64,000 nucleotides of DNA from Pseudoflavonifractor sp. Marseille-P3106 (GTDB lineage Bacteria; Bacillota; Clostridia; Oscillospirales; Oscillospiraceae): positions 124,001-188,000 of the forward strand of contig LT827124.1 of the NCBI GenBank assembly GCA_900169975.1. Direction: 5' to 3'. A program made the translations under genes and the position numbers. The notes beneath the pieces are model-generated. The model was given only the letters and a program-made list of their open reading frames with translations, did no database searches and was not told the origin of the DNA. Shown here one piece after another: positions 17,341 to 26,350 of this stretch. The first letter of the stretch is position 1; each line of letters starts with the position of its first letter.

Positions 17341-19507
17341 GCTGTCAGATAAACTGGCCCGCCTGGAGGACCGCATTTCGGGGCGATGGGGAAAGAAGCT
17401 GGACCGTTTTTTCGACCGCCGCAAGGGAAAGTGGAAGTTTTATATCCCGCTGGGGCTGTTCTGCTGGTACTTTTACGGAATGCTCATCAACTCCGTCCAC
17501 CTGGGGATCAAATCTACTTTCAACGCGACCGGCGATCCGGTGGGCTCCATTTGGGTCGTCAACCCATTCCGCAATCTGCTGGCCGTCTTTACCCCCACAG
17601 GCCTGGGCGTCACGGCAGTCGGCTTTATCCTTTTTTGTCTCATCACCAAAAAGGGCTACATCTGGTTTTCCGGCTACAAGTTTATCCGGGACAAACGCGG
17701 CTTTGACATTCTTCCCGATGGCACACACGGTACCTCCGGCTTCATGTCCAAGAAAGAACAGGAGAAGATTTTGCTGACGGGCCCCATCTCGGAGCTGTCC
17801 GGGACGCTTCTCGGCAAGCTGAAGGATGATCCGGACGATGATGACAAGTACGCTGAGTATGTGACTCTGCGCCCCAATAGCGGCCTGACGGAGCACATCA
17901 TGGTGTACGGCGCCACCGGCGCGGGCAAGACCCGTGGCCTTGTGAAGCCCTTTATTCTTCAATGCGCTGCTAAACGGAGCACGCAGGAGAGCCTGATCTG
18001 TGTAGATCCGAAGGGAGAGGTCTACGAGAGTATGTCCTCTTTTCTCCGGGAACAGGGTTATGAGGTCCGGATGTTCAACCTTCTGGACATGGAAAACAGT
18101 GATGCCTGGAACTGCCTGAGCGGGATTGAGAAGGACAAAGACCTGGTGCAGTCCATCGCGGAGGTCATCATCAAGAATACCTCCAACGCCAACGAGCGGC
18201 AGGACTTTTGGGAAAAGGCGGAGCTCAATCTGCTCATGGCTCTGATGCACTATGTCGCAACCCAGACCATCCCCGGCACCACGGAACTGCTCCCGATTCA
18301 GCAGCGGTCTCTCGGGGCCATTTACCGGATGCTCTCCAACGAGTCCTTTGGGGATCTGGAGCGGCGCTTTGAGGCGCTGCCCAAAGGTCACCCGGCGCTG
18401 GCGCCCTATGGTATTTTCAAGCTGGCCAACCGGCAGATCTGGGGCAACATCGCCATTGGATTGGGCAACCGCCTGTCTGTGTTCCAAAACCCTTTGGTGG
18501 ACAAAATCACCTCCTACAACGAGATCGACCTGACGCTTCCCGGGCAAAAGCCCTGCGCCTACTTCTGCTGTATCTCCGCGCAGGACTCCTCTCTGGAGTT
18601 TTTGAGCTCCCTGTTCTTTTCCCAGCTCTTCGCCCGTCTCATTGAGTACGGCCGGCGTCACGGCAAGCATGGGCGGCTACCCATGACGGTCAATGTATGC
18701 CTGGAGGAGTTTTGCAACATCGGGAAACTTCCGGACTTCAAGCGGGTGCTCAACTTCTGCCGCGGCTCCGGGATCTTCTGTCAGCTCATTGTGCAGTCTA
18801 TTCCCCAGCTCCAGGACCGCTACCCCAAAACGGAGTGGGAGGAGCTGATCGGCTGTACGGATATTCAGATCTGCCTTGGATGCAACGATGTGGACACGGC
18901 GACCTACATCTCAAAAAAGTGCGGCATGGTCACTATCAAGGTGGAGAACAACCAAATGCCACTTTTGCCGTTGTTTTCTCCGGTTTATAGCTCCACCCGT
19001 CCATACAGCCAGACCAAGAGCAACACCCAGCGGGCCCTCATGCTCCCGGATGAAATCATGCGCATGGACAATCAGGAGAGTCTGGTACTTCTCCGAGGTC
19101 AAAAACCGCTGAAGCTCTACAAGATCACGCCGGACGAACACCCCAGCTTCCAGCGTCTGCACGATGTTAAGGTATCAGACTACACCCCTGAATGGCGCCG
19201 CCAGGAGGAGTTGGCCAAGGCCGAAAGGAAGGCCCGGGCCAAGTCCCGGCCAGCGCCGTCCGCGCCGGAGGCCGGTCCTCCGCCCGCTCAGCCGGCAAAT
19301 ACGGCGCCGGCAACCCCTGGCCAAAAAGAAGCCGGCGGGGAGACGGCTCCTCACAAGGAGCGGGATCAGATCCTCCGGCAGGAATACGACTATGGACTTC
19401 TGGACCCGGAATTGGATCGTGTCTCCTCCCAGTCGCCGGACACTGAGGCCCCCTATGGCGCCTTTGACCTGATCGAAACATCCCCGGATGAAGTGGGCGG
19501 GCCATAA
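17333..19507 (+). CDS. virD4: VirD4/TraG-family type IV coupling protein
   Basis: Two N-terminal membrane segments (about residues 36-60 and 80-105) anchor a cytoplasmic ATPase. Walker A is GATGAGKTRG (193-202), and a Walker B-like VCLEEFCNIG lies near residue 455. The type IV coupling protein brings the relaxase-DNA complex to the channel. The last 80 residues are Pro/Ala-rich and probably disordered. The start overlaps the previous stop (ATGTTTAG). This is the VirD4 type usual in Tn1549-like elements. The relaxase partner is not in the window. Confidence 0.92.
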   Translation: MFRLSDKLARLEDRISGRWGKKLDRFFDRRKGKWKFYIPLGLFCWYFYGMLINSVHLGIKSTFNATGDPVGSIWVVNPFRNLLAVFTPTGLGVTAVGFILFCLITKKGYIWFSGYKFIRDKRGFDILPDGTHGTSGFMSKKEQEKILLTGPISELSGTLLGKLKDDPDDDDKYAEYVTLRPNSGLTEHIMVYGATGAGKTRGLVKPFILQCAAKRSTQESLICVDPKGEVYESMSSFLREQGYEVRMFNLLDMENSDAWNCLSGIEKDKDLVQSIAEVIIKNTSNANERQDFWEKAELNLLMALMHYVATQTIPGTTELLPIQQRSLGAIYRMLSNESFGDLERRFEALPKGHPALAPYGIFKLANRQIWGNIAIGLGNRLSVFQNPLVDKITSYNEIDLTLPGQKPCAYFCCISAQDSSLEFLSSLFFSQLFARLIEYGRRHGKHGRLPMTVNVCLEEFCNIGKLPDFKRVLNFCRGSGIFCQLIVQSIPQLQDRYPKTEWEELIGCTDIQICLGCNDVDTATYISKKCGMVTIKVENNQMPLLPLFSPVYSSTRPYSQTKSNTQRALMLPDEIMRMDNQESLVLLRGQKPLKLYKITPDEHPSFQRLHDVKVSDYTPEWRRQEELAKAERKARAKSRPAPSAPEAGPPPAQPANTAPATPGQKEAGGETAPHKERDQILRQEYDYGLLDPELDRVSSQSPDTEAPYGAFDLIETSPDEVGGP

Positions 19508-19570
19508 GCCGTTCCATGTCCCTACGCCGCTGACAATCAACAAACTTGTGTAAAAAAGGAGATGGTCCCA

Positions 19571-20749
19571 ATGAAGGCAGCACCAATAACGAAAAAGCCG
19601 TCTTTCCCACTGATGAAGCAGGGGGACATTCAGAATATCTACCATTTGCAGATGCCCCGCTGGCTGTTTACCGATCCCCGATACATAGGGCTCTCACTGG
19701 AGGCTAAGGTGACCTACACCTTTTTACTCAACCGCTTCCAGCTCTCCCGGCTCAACGGCTGGCTCAATGACGACGGAGAGGTGTTCATCATCTACACCCG
19801 CCGCTCTCTGTCCAGCGAAATGCAGGTGAGCTATCACAAAATCATTGAGGCGATGAAAGAACTGTCCTCCGCCGGCCTGATCTGGGAGCGCCGGTGCGGC
19901 CGCGGAGACGCCAATCAGATTTACCTTGCCCTGGTGGAGCACCGGGAGACGGCAGGCGGCAGCGCCCCCTTTGTACCTCCGGAACATGAGGCCGCCGGAG
20001 GGGAGCAGCCGGTACCCGCTGGTGGGTCGGCTTTGGAGACAGGGCCATCCGGCAAGGGGCGTACTCCACCGGAGCCGCACGAGGCACAGGCCCCTCCCGC
20101 CTCCCCAAGAAGTGCGGGATCGGAACTTCTTGTCCCCGCTCAGCCGGAGCAGCGAGGCACTGCGGCCGGTTTAGAAGTCCCAGGCCCGAACTTCTTGAAG
20201 TCTCAATCCGGAACTTCAAGAGATTCGGAAACGGAACTTCCAGAAGTTGACCAGCGGGACTCCAGTTATATTGACTTAAATCATACTGATGGGATTCATA
20301 CTGAATTCAGTCTGTCCTGCCCGTCCGGCGCCGGAGACCGGATGGACGGACTGGGGCCATGGTGGAGAAACCTGTCCGAGCAGGAACAGCTTGCGCAGAT
20401 TCTGGAGAACTGTTCCCTGTGGGTCTTTGACCCGGAAACGGCAAAGGTGTTTGAAAATGCCATTGAGCGGCTGTTTTATACCCAGGAATATCGGATCGGG
20501 AAGGCTGTCCTGCCCCAGGCCAATGTGCGCTCCCGCCTGTGGGATCTGGACAGCACCATCCTCCAGTCCGTGGAGGGGAAGCTCCGGCAAAACCAGCGCA
20601 ATGTCAAGAACTCGACCGCCTATACCATGGCGGTCATTTTTAACGCCATCTGCGAATCGCAAAGCGATCTTCTGCTTGACCCCTATCTCAACAGCATAGG
20701 CGGAGCCCCGGCAGGGAGTGAGAAAGGCGGTGAAAATCAATGCTTTTGA
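19571..20749 (+). CDS. repA: RepA-type replication initiator (RepA_N plus DUF6017-like)
   Basis: The ATG at 19571 is 9 bases after AAAAAAGGAG; the ATG at 19562 abuts it. Residues about 20-125 match RepA_N winged-helix initiators (FPLMKQGDIQNIYHLQMPRW, then LSLEAKVTYTFLLNRF and SYHKIIEAMKELSSAGLI). A Pro/Ala/Gly-rich linker follows (130-255). The C-terminal helical domain (about 270-380) carries WDLDSTILQSVEGKL and NSTAYTMAVIFNAI, the pattern of DUF6017. Such proteins start plasmid-like replication of the circular element. It overlaps the next gene by 10 bases. Confidence 0.8.
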   Translation: MKAAPITKKPSFPLMKQGDIQNIYHLQMPRWLFTDPRYIGLSLEAKVTYTFLLNRFQLSRLNGWLNDDGEVFIIYTRRSLSSEMQVSYHKIIEAMKELSSAGLIWERRCGRGDANQIYLALVEHRETAGGSAPFVPPEHEAAGGEQPVPAGGSALETGPSGKGRTPPEPHEAQAPPASPRSAGSELLVPAQPEQRGTAAGLEVPGPNFLKSQSGTSRDSETELPEVDQRDSSYIDLNHTDGIHTEFSLSCPSGAGDRMDGLGPWWRNLSEQEQLAQILENCSLWVFDPETAKVFENAIERLFYTQEYRIGKAVLPQANVRSRLWDLDSTILQSVEGKLRQNQRNVKNSTAYTMAVIFNAICESQSDLLLDPYLNSIGGAPAGSEKGGENQCF

Positions 20750-21294
20750 CAAATGACCAGCGGTTTCTCCTCGACATCCTGCGGGAGGTCCGCTATATGC
20801 GGCTGGATCAGATTCTTCCGCTTATGCGCCTCCGCGATCCAGCCAAAGCCAAGTCCCACTGTGAGGCGATACTGCGCTATCTGCGCTATGCGGGAGAACT
20901 GGTCCCCGTGGGAGACGATCTCGTATGTCTGGCGGAGTTCCGGGGGCAGGAGGCAGACCCCGAGATGCTGTGCGCGCTGGACATTTTGCTGTCTCTCGCC
21001 GTAGGCCCGCCGCTTCAGCTCACCAGCCGGAGGCCGCCTTATAAGCTCTGCTTCCTGCTGGAGCGGGGAAGGGAGAGTGGGAAAATCGACGCATTCGCGG
21101 TCCTGCCGGTGGAGCCGGGACGGGAACAGCTTGTCAGCATCCTTTTGGCGCAGCAGTCTCAGGATGTGACCGTGCTTTTGTCCCTGTCCGATTTGGAACA
21201 GCACCGGCTTTTACATATCAATCAGCGGCACTACTTCGTCATCCGGAAGGAGGGTCGCCTGCGGTTCTTTAAGGGAGGTGAGGCCAGCCAATGA
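20740..21294 (+). CDS. DUF5697-like ICE protein (184 aa)
   Basis: The N-terminal 75 residues form a winged-helix-like unit (LTNDQRFLLDILREVRYMRL, then LRYLRYAGELVPVGDDLVCL). The C-terminal part is an alpha/beta segment ending HYFVIRKEGRLRFFKGGE. Size, place after repA and sequence feel match the DUF5697 family of gut Firmicutes elements; this is from memory. It is likely a DNA-binding accessory factor, not proven. Confidence 0.55.
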   Translation: MLLTNDQRFLLDILREVRYMRLDQILPLMRLRDPAKAKSHCEAILRYLRYAGELVPVGDDLVCLAEFRGQEADPEMLCALDILLSLAVGPPLQLTSRRPPYKLCFLLERGRESGKIDAFAVLPVEPGREQLVSILLAQQSQDVTVLLSLSDLEQHRLLHINQRHYFVIRKEGRLRFFKGGEASQ

Positions 21295-21342
21295 CAGCCG
21301 CAGTAAGCGAACAACTTAGCCCAATCAGAAAGGAGCCAGACT

Positions 21343-22920
21343 ATGAGCTACACAGAGCATGATGAGACCATGGACAGCCGCAGCTTGGACGGTATCACAG
21401 CTTCAGGCGCTGCGGAATCTTCACCCGTGGGCGTTTCTCAGGAAGCGCCCGGTGTGGAGAGGGCAGATCCCGCCGGAGACAGGACAGAAGGCATAGCCCC
21501 CGTCCTGGAGGCTGGCACCGAGGAGGAGGCGACCGCCCCCGCAGCCCAGGCGGAGGGAGGCGGGCTGGACCCGCCTGAAGCTCCCTTGCCTTCCGGTGAA
21601 AGCGAGCAGACCGGCGAGGCTGGTCCGGAAACACCGGTCGAAGAAAAGCCAAAACGCAAGCGGGTTTCCCGCAAAAAGGCGGCGGATTCCCCGGAAGATA
21701 CATCCGGCGGCGAGGCCGCTGGGGAGGCCGCCCAGGCGTCTGAGGAGGAAGATACCTCCAGCGGCGCCTCGGATGATTTGAGCGCCCAGGGAGGCGATAC
21801 GCCGGAGCATGACGATGACGAGGATCTGGAGACGGATGCCTTTGTCCTGAGTGATGGTGGAGAAGAGATGCCGCCCACCCCATTGGAGGGTACAGGTGAT
21901 GATGATACGGCAGACGCCCCAATGGAAGGTCCCGAGCCCGCGCCGTCTCCCAAGGCACGGCCGGCGCGGCGTACAGCGTCAGCGGCAAAGACGGCCAACA
22001 GGCCTAAAAAGGAATTTACCAGCAGGCCGTTGAAAGATAAGCCCACGCTGCTCTCCCTGGATCTGAACAAGCTGGACGAGGACCTGTCCGAAGAGGAGCG
22101 GAATGAATGGAATGCCATCTATGCATCCTACCGTTCCAAGTCCATTCTCACCGGGCGGATCATGGGCATCGACACCCATTCCTTTACTGTCCGCAACCGG
22201 AAGACAAGGCAAACCGAGCGGCGCAAGATGCTGTGCGCCGTTATCATCAACTACCGGGTCAAGGTGCTGATTCCGGAAACCGAAGTGTGGTACCCAGGCC
22301 AGGAGCGGCCGCCCTATGTACTTCGCAACATGAGCGGCGCGGAGACCGACTATATCATCCTGGATGTAGACCGCGAGGGCGGTGTGGCCATTGGCTCACG
22401 CCGAATGGCGCTGGCCGCCCAGAGGCACTTTTTCGATACCATCAAAGGAGGGCGGAGCATTGGCGAGAAGCTGACCTGCCGCGTTCTGGCTGTGGGCCCC
22501 AGGCGGTGCCTGGTGGAGTGTGGAGGCAGGGATATGAGCCTAAGCCAGAAGGACCTCACTTACATCGCTACACCTGATCTCCGGACGCGGTATCATCCCG
22601 GGCAGACTTTGAACTGTGTTCTGAAGGAGTACGACCGCAGAGAGGGGCAGTTCTGGGTTTCAGTAAAGGATACAGTGGACAACCCCTTTTTTGGAGCGCT
22701 CCGAAGGCACCCTATCGGAAGCCGCCGGCAGGCGGTCATCTCCGGCAAATACGGCGGCGGCGTGTTCTGCACGCTCTCCGACGAAACGGTATGTCTCTGC
22801 CACTACTCCACACTGCACTCAGACCTGGATTTCCATGTGGGGGACACGGTCATTCTGGCAATCAAGCAGTTTGATTATGAACGCAGCCTGATCTATGGCC
22901 GCATCCTCTCCAAGTGGTGA
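21343..22920 (+). CDS. S1-like RNA-binding protein with long acidic disordered N-terminus
   Basis: Residues 1-215 are very rich in Glu, Asp, Ala, Pro and Gly, with a basic patch KPKRKRVSRKKAA near 100; this part is almost surely disordered. From about 255 to 525 there are three or so OB-fold/S1-like units: GRIMGIDTHSFTVRNR, LTCRVLAVGPRRCLVECGGR and AVISGKYGGGVFCTLSDE, each followed by a VGD- or PGQ-type block. S1 domains bind RNA or single-stranded DNA. It is the next-to-last gene of the element-like run. A role in binding single-stranded transfer DNA or in translation of element genes is possible. Confidence 0.55.
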   Translation: MSYTEHDETMDSRSLDGITASGAAESSPVGVSQEAPGVERADPAGDRTEGIAPVLEAGTEEEATAPAAQAEGGGLDPPEAPLPSGESEQTGEAGPETPVEEKPKRKRVSRKKAADSPEDTSGGEAAGEAAQASEEEDTSSGASDDLSAQGGDTPEHDDDEDLETDAFVLSDGGEEMPPTPLEGTGDDDTADAPMEGPEPAPSPKARPARRTASAAKTANRPKKEFTSRPLKDKPTLLSLDLNKLDEDLSEEERNEWNAIYASYRSKSILTGRIMGIDTHSFTVRNRKTRQTERRKMLCAVIINYRVKVLIPETEVWYPGQERPPYVLRNMSGAETDYIILDVDREGGVAIGSRRMALAAQRHFFDTIKGGRSIGEKLTCRVLAVGPRRCLVECGGRDMSLSQKDLTYIATPDLRTRYHPGQTLNCVLKEYDRREGQFWVSVKDTVDNPFFGALRRHPIGSRRQAVISGKYGGGVFCTLSDETVCLCHYSTLHSDLDFHVGDTVILAIKQFDYERSLIYGRILSKW

Positions 22921-22925
22921 GTAGA

Positions 22926-23102
22926 ATGGCAGATGAAAAGTGTCTCCTGGAAGATCTCCAGGAGCTTGTAGGCTGTCTCTATCTCTCGGATCTGAGACTG
23001 CTGTGCAGCCGTGAGCGCGTTCGTCAGGCCCTGAAACAGCTCAAAGCGGAGGATTATCCCCCGGCCCAGTGGCAGGATGCAGCTCATTATCTGATGTCCT
23101 AA
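22926..23102 (+). CDS. Small hypothetical ICE protein (58 aa)
   Basis: This 58-residue helical protein (LLEDLQELVGCLYLSDLRLL) starts 5 bases after the S1-like gene. No strong ribosome-binding site is seen, and GTG codons at 22914 and 22917 are alternatives within the previous coding end. It has no known domain. It is the last plus-strand gene of the conjugation run. Confidence 0.45.
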   Translation: MADEKCLLEDLQELVGCLYLSDLRLLCSRERVRQALKQLKAEDYPPAQWQDAAHYLMS

Positions 23103-23326
23103 GGTGCAGCCAAGCCCTGCCGTCTTATACACTGATATGAGAAAAGCGAATGCCCGCAGGCCTTCTTTAGGATGTGTCCTGCGGGCATTCCACTTGCAAT
23201 ATTGATAAAGTAAAATGGTAAATTTCGTTTCAGGCCCCACATCGCCCACCCAGTATTGATTGTTTCTTTATCCTTCTCTGAAATACATAGGGGCTACGAT
23301 CCGTTTCAGAAAACCTTAAGCGCCGC
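23103..23326. other. Intergenic stretch at the probable ICE edge
   Basis: No ORF with a good start was found. It holds an inverted repeat GAATGCCCGCAGG (23148-23160) / CCTGCGGGCATTC (23178-23190), a 13-bp perfect stem without a T-run. The stem may end the conjugation transcript. The change from ICE genes to the peroxiredoxin operon happens here or further right. No attachment-site repeat could be shown because the other element end is not in the window. Confidence 0.4.
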
Positions 23327-23355
23327 TTGACGCATCTCTCTGAAAGTTGTATAAT
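23327..23355 (+). promoter_or_regulatory. Sigma-70 promoter of the ahpC operon
   Basis: TTGACG (23327-23332), a 17-base spacer and TATAAT (23350-23355). The predicted start near 23362 lies just before the metal-regulator box at 23364. Confidence 0.8.
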
Positions 23356-23363
23356 TTTATGTG

Positions 23364-23379
23364 GTTAGTCATCGCTAAC
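23364..23379. promoter_or_regulatory. DtxR-type operator box 1 (ahpC operon)
   Basis: GTTAGTCATCGCTAAC has perfect GTTAG/CTAAC arms around 6 bases and sits over the predicted transcription start. It is one of eight such palindromes in the window. Confidence 0.75.
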
Positions 23380-23407
23380 CGGCGAAATTATGAATGGAGG
23401 TATTCCT

Positions 23408-23971
23408 ATGTCCCTGATTCAAAAAGAAATTGCCGATTTCTCCGTCCAGTGCTATCAGAATAACGCCTTCCGCACCGCTACCAAGGCGGATGTACTGGGA
23501 AAGTGGAGCGTGTTTTTCTTCTATCCCGCCGACTTCACCTTTGTGTGCCCCACGGAGCTGGAGGACCTGGCAAACCTCTACGATAAATTCCAGGCCATCG
23601 GCTGCGAAGTTTACTCCGTTTCCTGCGATACCCACTTTGTCCATAAGGCGTGGCATGACGCCTCCGAGCGCATCCAGAAGATCCAGTATCCCATGCTGGC
23701 TGATCCCACACATTGTCTGGCAAAGGATTTTGAGGTCTACATCGAAGCCGACGGCGTGGCGGAGCGGGGCAGCTTCATTGTCAACCCCGAGGGGAAAATC
23801 GTGGCCTATGAGGTCAACGCCGGCAATGTGGGCCGGAACGCCGACGAACTGCTGCGGAAGGTACAGGCGTGCCAGTTCGTGGCGGAGCACGGAGACGAGG
23901 TATGCCCTGCGAAGTGGCAGCCTGGCGCCGAGACTCTGAAGCCCAGTCTGGATCTGGTGGGGCAGCTTTAA
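23408..23971 (+). CDS. ahpC: AhpC-type peroxiredoxin
   Basis: The ATG follows TGGAGG by 7 bases and gives 187 residues, the usual AhpC length. The peroxidatic Cys47 is in FTFVCPTELEDL and the resolving Cys166 is in EVCPAKW, so this is a typical 2-Cys enzyme. It reduces hydrogen peroxide and alkyl hydroperoxides in the cytoplasm. Its partner reductase is encoded 3 bases downstream. A consensus promoter and a DtxR-type box precede it, which ties peroxide defence to metal (iron) status; PerR control is an alternative not supported by a visible PerR box. Confidence 0.93.
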   Translation: MSLIQKEIADFSVQCYQNNAFRTATKADVLGKWSVFFFYPADFTFVCPTELEDLANLYDKFQAIGCEVYSVSCDTHFVHKAWHDASERIQKIQYPMLADPTHCLAKDFEVYIEADGVAERGSFIVNPEGKIVAYEVNAGNVGRNADELLRKVQACQFVAEHGDEVCPAKWQPGAETLKPSLDLVGQL

Positions 23972-23974
23972 GCC

Positions 23975-25594
23975 ATGGAGCAGACGGCAAATTTCTACGA
24001 TGTCGTGGTCATCGGCGGCGGTCCAGCGGGACTCACTGCCGCCCTCTACCTGGCCCGTGCCCGCTACCGGGTAGTGGTCGTGGAGAAGGACCACTTCGGC
24101 GGGCAGATCACCATTACCTCGGAAGTGGTGAACTATCCCGGCGTGGGCAGGACCAGTGGGACGGAGCTTACCGAGACCATGCGGAAGCAGGCGGAGGGCT
24201 TCGGCGCTGAATTTCTGCTGGCCGAGGTCACCGGGCTGGAGCTCTCCGGTGACATAAAGACCGTACGCACCGGCCGGGGCGATTTGAGGTGCTTCGGTGT
24301 CCTCCTGGCCACCGGCGCCCATCCCCGCATGGTGGGCTTCCAGGGGGAGGAGCAGTTCCGTGGGCGGGGCGTGGCCTACTGCGCCACCTGCGACGGAGAG
24401 TTCTTCACCGGGAAAGATGTCTTTGTGGTGGGCGGCGGCTTTGCTGCGGCGGAGGAGAGCGTGTTCCTGACCAAGTACGCCCGCCAGGTGACCATTCTCA
24501 TCCGGGGAGACGACTTCACCTGCGCCCAGGCAACAGCGGATGCAGCCAGAAACCACGAGAAGATCACCGTTCTCACCAACACAGAGGTGGAGGAGGTGTC
24601 CGGCGACACTTCTCTCCGCTATCTCCGGTACCGGAATACCAAAACCGGTCAAGTGACCAAGCACCATGCGGCGGACGGAGAGACCTTCGGCGTGTTCGTT
24701 TTTGCCGGTTATGAGCCGGCCACGGAGCTGGTGCGCGGCCTGGCTGAATTGAATGACCAGGGCTATATCCTCACAGACCGGAGCCAAAAGACAACTGCGG
24801 ACGGCCTGTACGCCGCAGGAGATGTATGTGTCAAGCCTCTGCGCCAGGTGGTTACCGCCGTGGGAGACGGCGCCCTTGCCGCCACGGAGCTGGAACACCT
24901 GTGCGCCGCCATGCAGGAAAAGACCGGCATCCATCCCAAAGCTCCGGTGAGCCGGGCAGAAGAAACAGCGGTATCCACCGAAACAAACAGCACACTTTTT
25001 ACGGGGGGCATGCTGGCCCAGCTCCATACGGTATTTGCCCGGATGGCCGCTCCACTGGTCCTGCGGCTGTATCTGGACGAAACGCCTCTTTCGGCTGAGT
25101 TGAAGCAGTATATGGAGGAACTGGCGGCGCAGAGCAGTAAGCTCACAGCAGAGATAGGAACAGCCGAAGAGATGGAGCACCTGCCCTGTGTCCGGGTCTG
25201 CCGGCCGGATGGGAGCTGGACAGGCCTCGCTTTCCATGGGGTCCCCGGCGGCCACGAGTTCACCTCCTTCGTCCTGGGCCTCTACAATGCCGCCGGGCCG
25301 GGGCAGGCTCTGGACGAAGATACAAGAGCAGCGATTCAGTCGGTCCAGAAGCCTATCAAATTAGAGATTCTGGTCTCCCTCTCCTGTACCATGTGCCCGG
25401 AACTGGTGACGGCGGCCCAGCGGATCGCCGCGGAAAATCCGCACATCACCGCCCAGGTCTATGACCTGAACCACTTCCCAGACCTGCGGGAGAGGTATCA
25501 GGTGATGAGCGTCCCCTGCCTGGTCATCAATGATGGGGCGCAGGTATCCTTCGGAAAGAAAAACATCCGGCAGTTGTTAGAACTCTTAACATAG
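23975..25594 (+). CDS. AhpF-like thioredoxin-reductase fused to a C-terminal redox domain
   Basis: Residues 1-310 are a thioredoxin-reductase-type flavoprotein: FAD motif VVIGGGPAGL (11-20), active disulfide CATC (Cys136, Cys139), and a second dinucleotide motif in FVVGGGFAAAE. Residues about 335-539 form a tandem thioredoxin-like module with a CTMC pair (Cys471, Cys474), like the N-terminal domain of AhpF. In enteric AhpF that module comes first; here it comes last. The enzyme probably passes NAD(P)H electrons to the AhpC encoded just upstream. A terminator follows. Confidence 0.85.
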   Translation: MEQTANFYDVVVIGGGPAGLTAALYLARARYRVVVVEKDHFGGQITITSEVVNYPGVGRTSGTELTETMRKQAEGFGAEFLLAEVTGLELSGDIKTVRTGRGDLRCFGVLLATGAHPRMVGFQGEEQFRGRGVAYCATCDGEFFTGKDVFVVGGGFAAAEESVFLTKYARQVTILIRGDDFTCAQATADAARNHEKITVLTNTEVEEVSGDTSLRYLRYRNTKTGQVTKHHAADGETFGVFVFAGYEPATELVRGLAELNDQGYILTDRSQKTTADGLYAAGDVCVKPLRQVVTAVGDGALAATELEHLCAAMQEKTGIHPKAPVSRAEETAVSTETNSTLFTGGMLAQLHTVFARMAAPLVLRLYLDETPLSAELKQYMEELAAQSSKLTAEIGTAEEMEHLPCVRVCRPDGSWTGLAFHGVPGGHEFTSFVLGLYNAAGPGQALDEDTRAAIQSVQKPIKLEILVSLSCTMCPELVTAAQRIAAENPHITAQVYDLNHFPDLRERYQVMSVPCLVINDGAQVSFGKKNIRQLLELLT

Positions 25595-25597
25595 CAA

Positions 25598-25640
25598 GGA
25601 AGCCGCGTTGCGGGCCGTTTGGTCTACAACGCGGCTTTCC
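25598..25640 (+). terminator. Terminator of the ahpC operon
   Basis: GGAAGCCGCGTTG pairs with CAACGCGGCTTTCC across about 16 bases. It directly follows the reductase stop. Confidence 0.65.
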
Positions 25641-25654
25641 TCTGCAAAAAATGC

Positions 25655-25683
25655 TTGTAGCGCGGAGCCTTTTGGAGTATTCT
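25655..25683 (+). promoter_or_regulatory. Promoter of the methyltransferase gene
   Basis: TTGTAG (25655-25660), a 17-base spacer and TATTCT (25678-25683). The operator box at 25687 starts 3 bases after the -10. Confidence 0.6.
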
Positions 25684-25686
25684 TTA

Positions 25687-25702
25687 GTTACCAAGAACTA
25701 AC
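25687..25702. promoter_or_regulatory. DtxR-type operator box 2 (methyltransferase), one mismatch
   Basis: GTTACCAAGAACTAAC differs from GTTAG-N6-CTAAC at one arm position. It sits just after the -10, like the boxes at 23364 and 61745. Confidence 0.55.
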
Positions 25703-25722
25703 TCCAAAAGAGGCATATTGCT

Positions 25723-26334
25723 ATGAGGAAATCAGATCTGGACTTCTGGCAGGGAATGGCCGCACATTACAGCAAATTCATGCGGCGCTCCGCACCGATA
25801 TATGCGGAAATCTGCAATCACATTCGTCCGCATCTCACCCGGGATATGAATGTATTGGAACTGGCCTGTGGCACAGGCCAGCTGTCCTTTCCCTTGTCTC
25901 CGTATGTCCGGTTGTGGGAGGCCACCGATGCCTCTTCCAAAATGATTGCGGAGGCGAAGAAACAGACCGGATCTTCCCGGCTTCATTTCTCGGTACAGGA
26001 TGCTTCCCGGTTGCCGTATGCCTCGGAAACCTTTGACGCGGTGGTAATCGCCAATGCCCTGCATATCTTACCGGAGCCGGAAAAGGTTTTGCGGGAAGCT
26101 CGGAGAGTCCTAAAGCCGGGTGGGTGGCTATTCGCTCCTACTTTTATCCACGCTGGGGGGAAACTTGCCAGCCTGCGGACCTGGGGTATGGAGCGGACCG
26201 GCTTTCGCGTCTACCACTTATGGAACGCCGGGGAATTCATTGCTTATCTTTCGTCTCACGATTTCTGGGTGACGGAACACACTCTGCTCGGGGGGCGTGT
26301 ACTGCCTTTGTGCTATGTGGCGGGCAGGAAGTAA
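25723..26334 (+). CDS. Class I SAM-dependent methyltransferase
   Basis: The 203-residue protein has the SAM-binding glycine motif VLELACGTGQ (about 46-55), an acidic loop (ATDASSKMI), a motif IV-like AVVIANALHIL and the RVLKPGG post-motif typical of UbiE/Methyltransf_11 enzymes. The substrate cannot be read from the sequence. A variant DtxR-type box and its own promoter place it in the putative metal regulon. A second, unrelated methyltransferase at 41280-41897 is also next to such a box. A hairpin at 26351-26391 follows. Confidence 0.8.
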   Translation: MRKSDLDFWQGMAAHYSKFMRRSAPIYAEICNHIRPHLTRDMNVLELACGTGQLSFPLSPYVRLWEATDASSKMIAEAKKQTGSSRLHFSVQDASRLPYASETFDAVVIANALHILPEPEKVLREARRVLKPGGWLFAPTFIHAGGKLASLRTWGMERTGFRVYHLWNAGEFIAYLSSHDFWVTEHTLLGGRVLPLCYVAGRK

Positions 26335-26350
26335 CTGCCCAGAATGGGTC

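Larger units (their letters stand above)
1..23102 (+). mobile_element. Part of an integrative and conjugative element (Tn1549-like type)
   Basis: A continuous plus-strand run of genes includes PrgI, VirB4, TrbL/VirB6-like and VirD4-like proteins, a C39-like protease, a sortase with a giant Cna-B repeat protein, and a RepA_N/DUF6017-type initiator. Such sets are known from Gram-positive conjugative elements of the Tn1549 group. Many genes overlap by 4-14 bases, so transcription is probably polycistronic with a few internal terminators. One minus-strand gene (14842-15207) interrupts the run. No integrase, relaxase or attachment site was found, so the element extends left of the window. The right edge is inferred only from the last element-like gene ending at 23102. 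Confidence 0.8.

Noticed and set aside
23103-23407. ICE attachment site
   Set aside because: Without the other end of the element no repeat can be paired, and no tRNA gene lies here.
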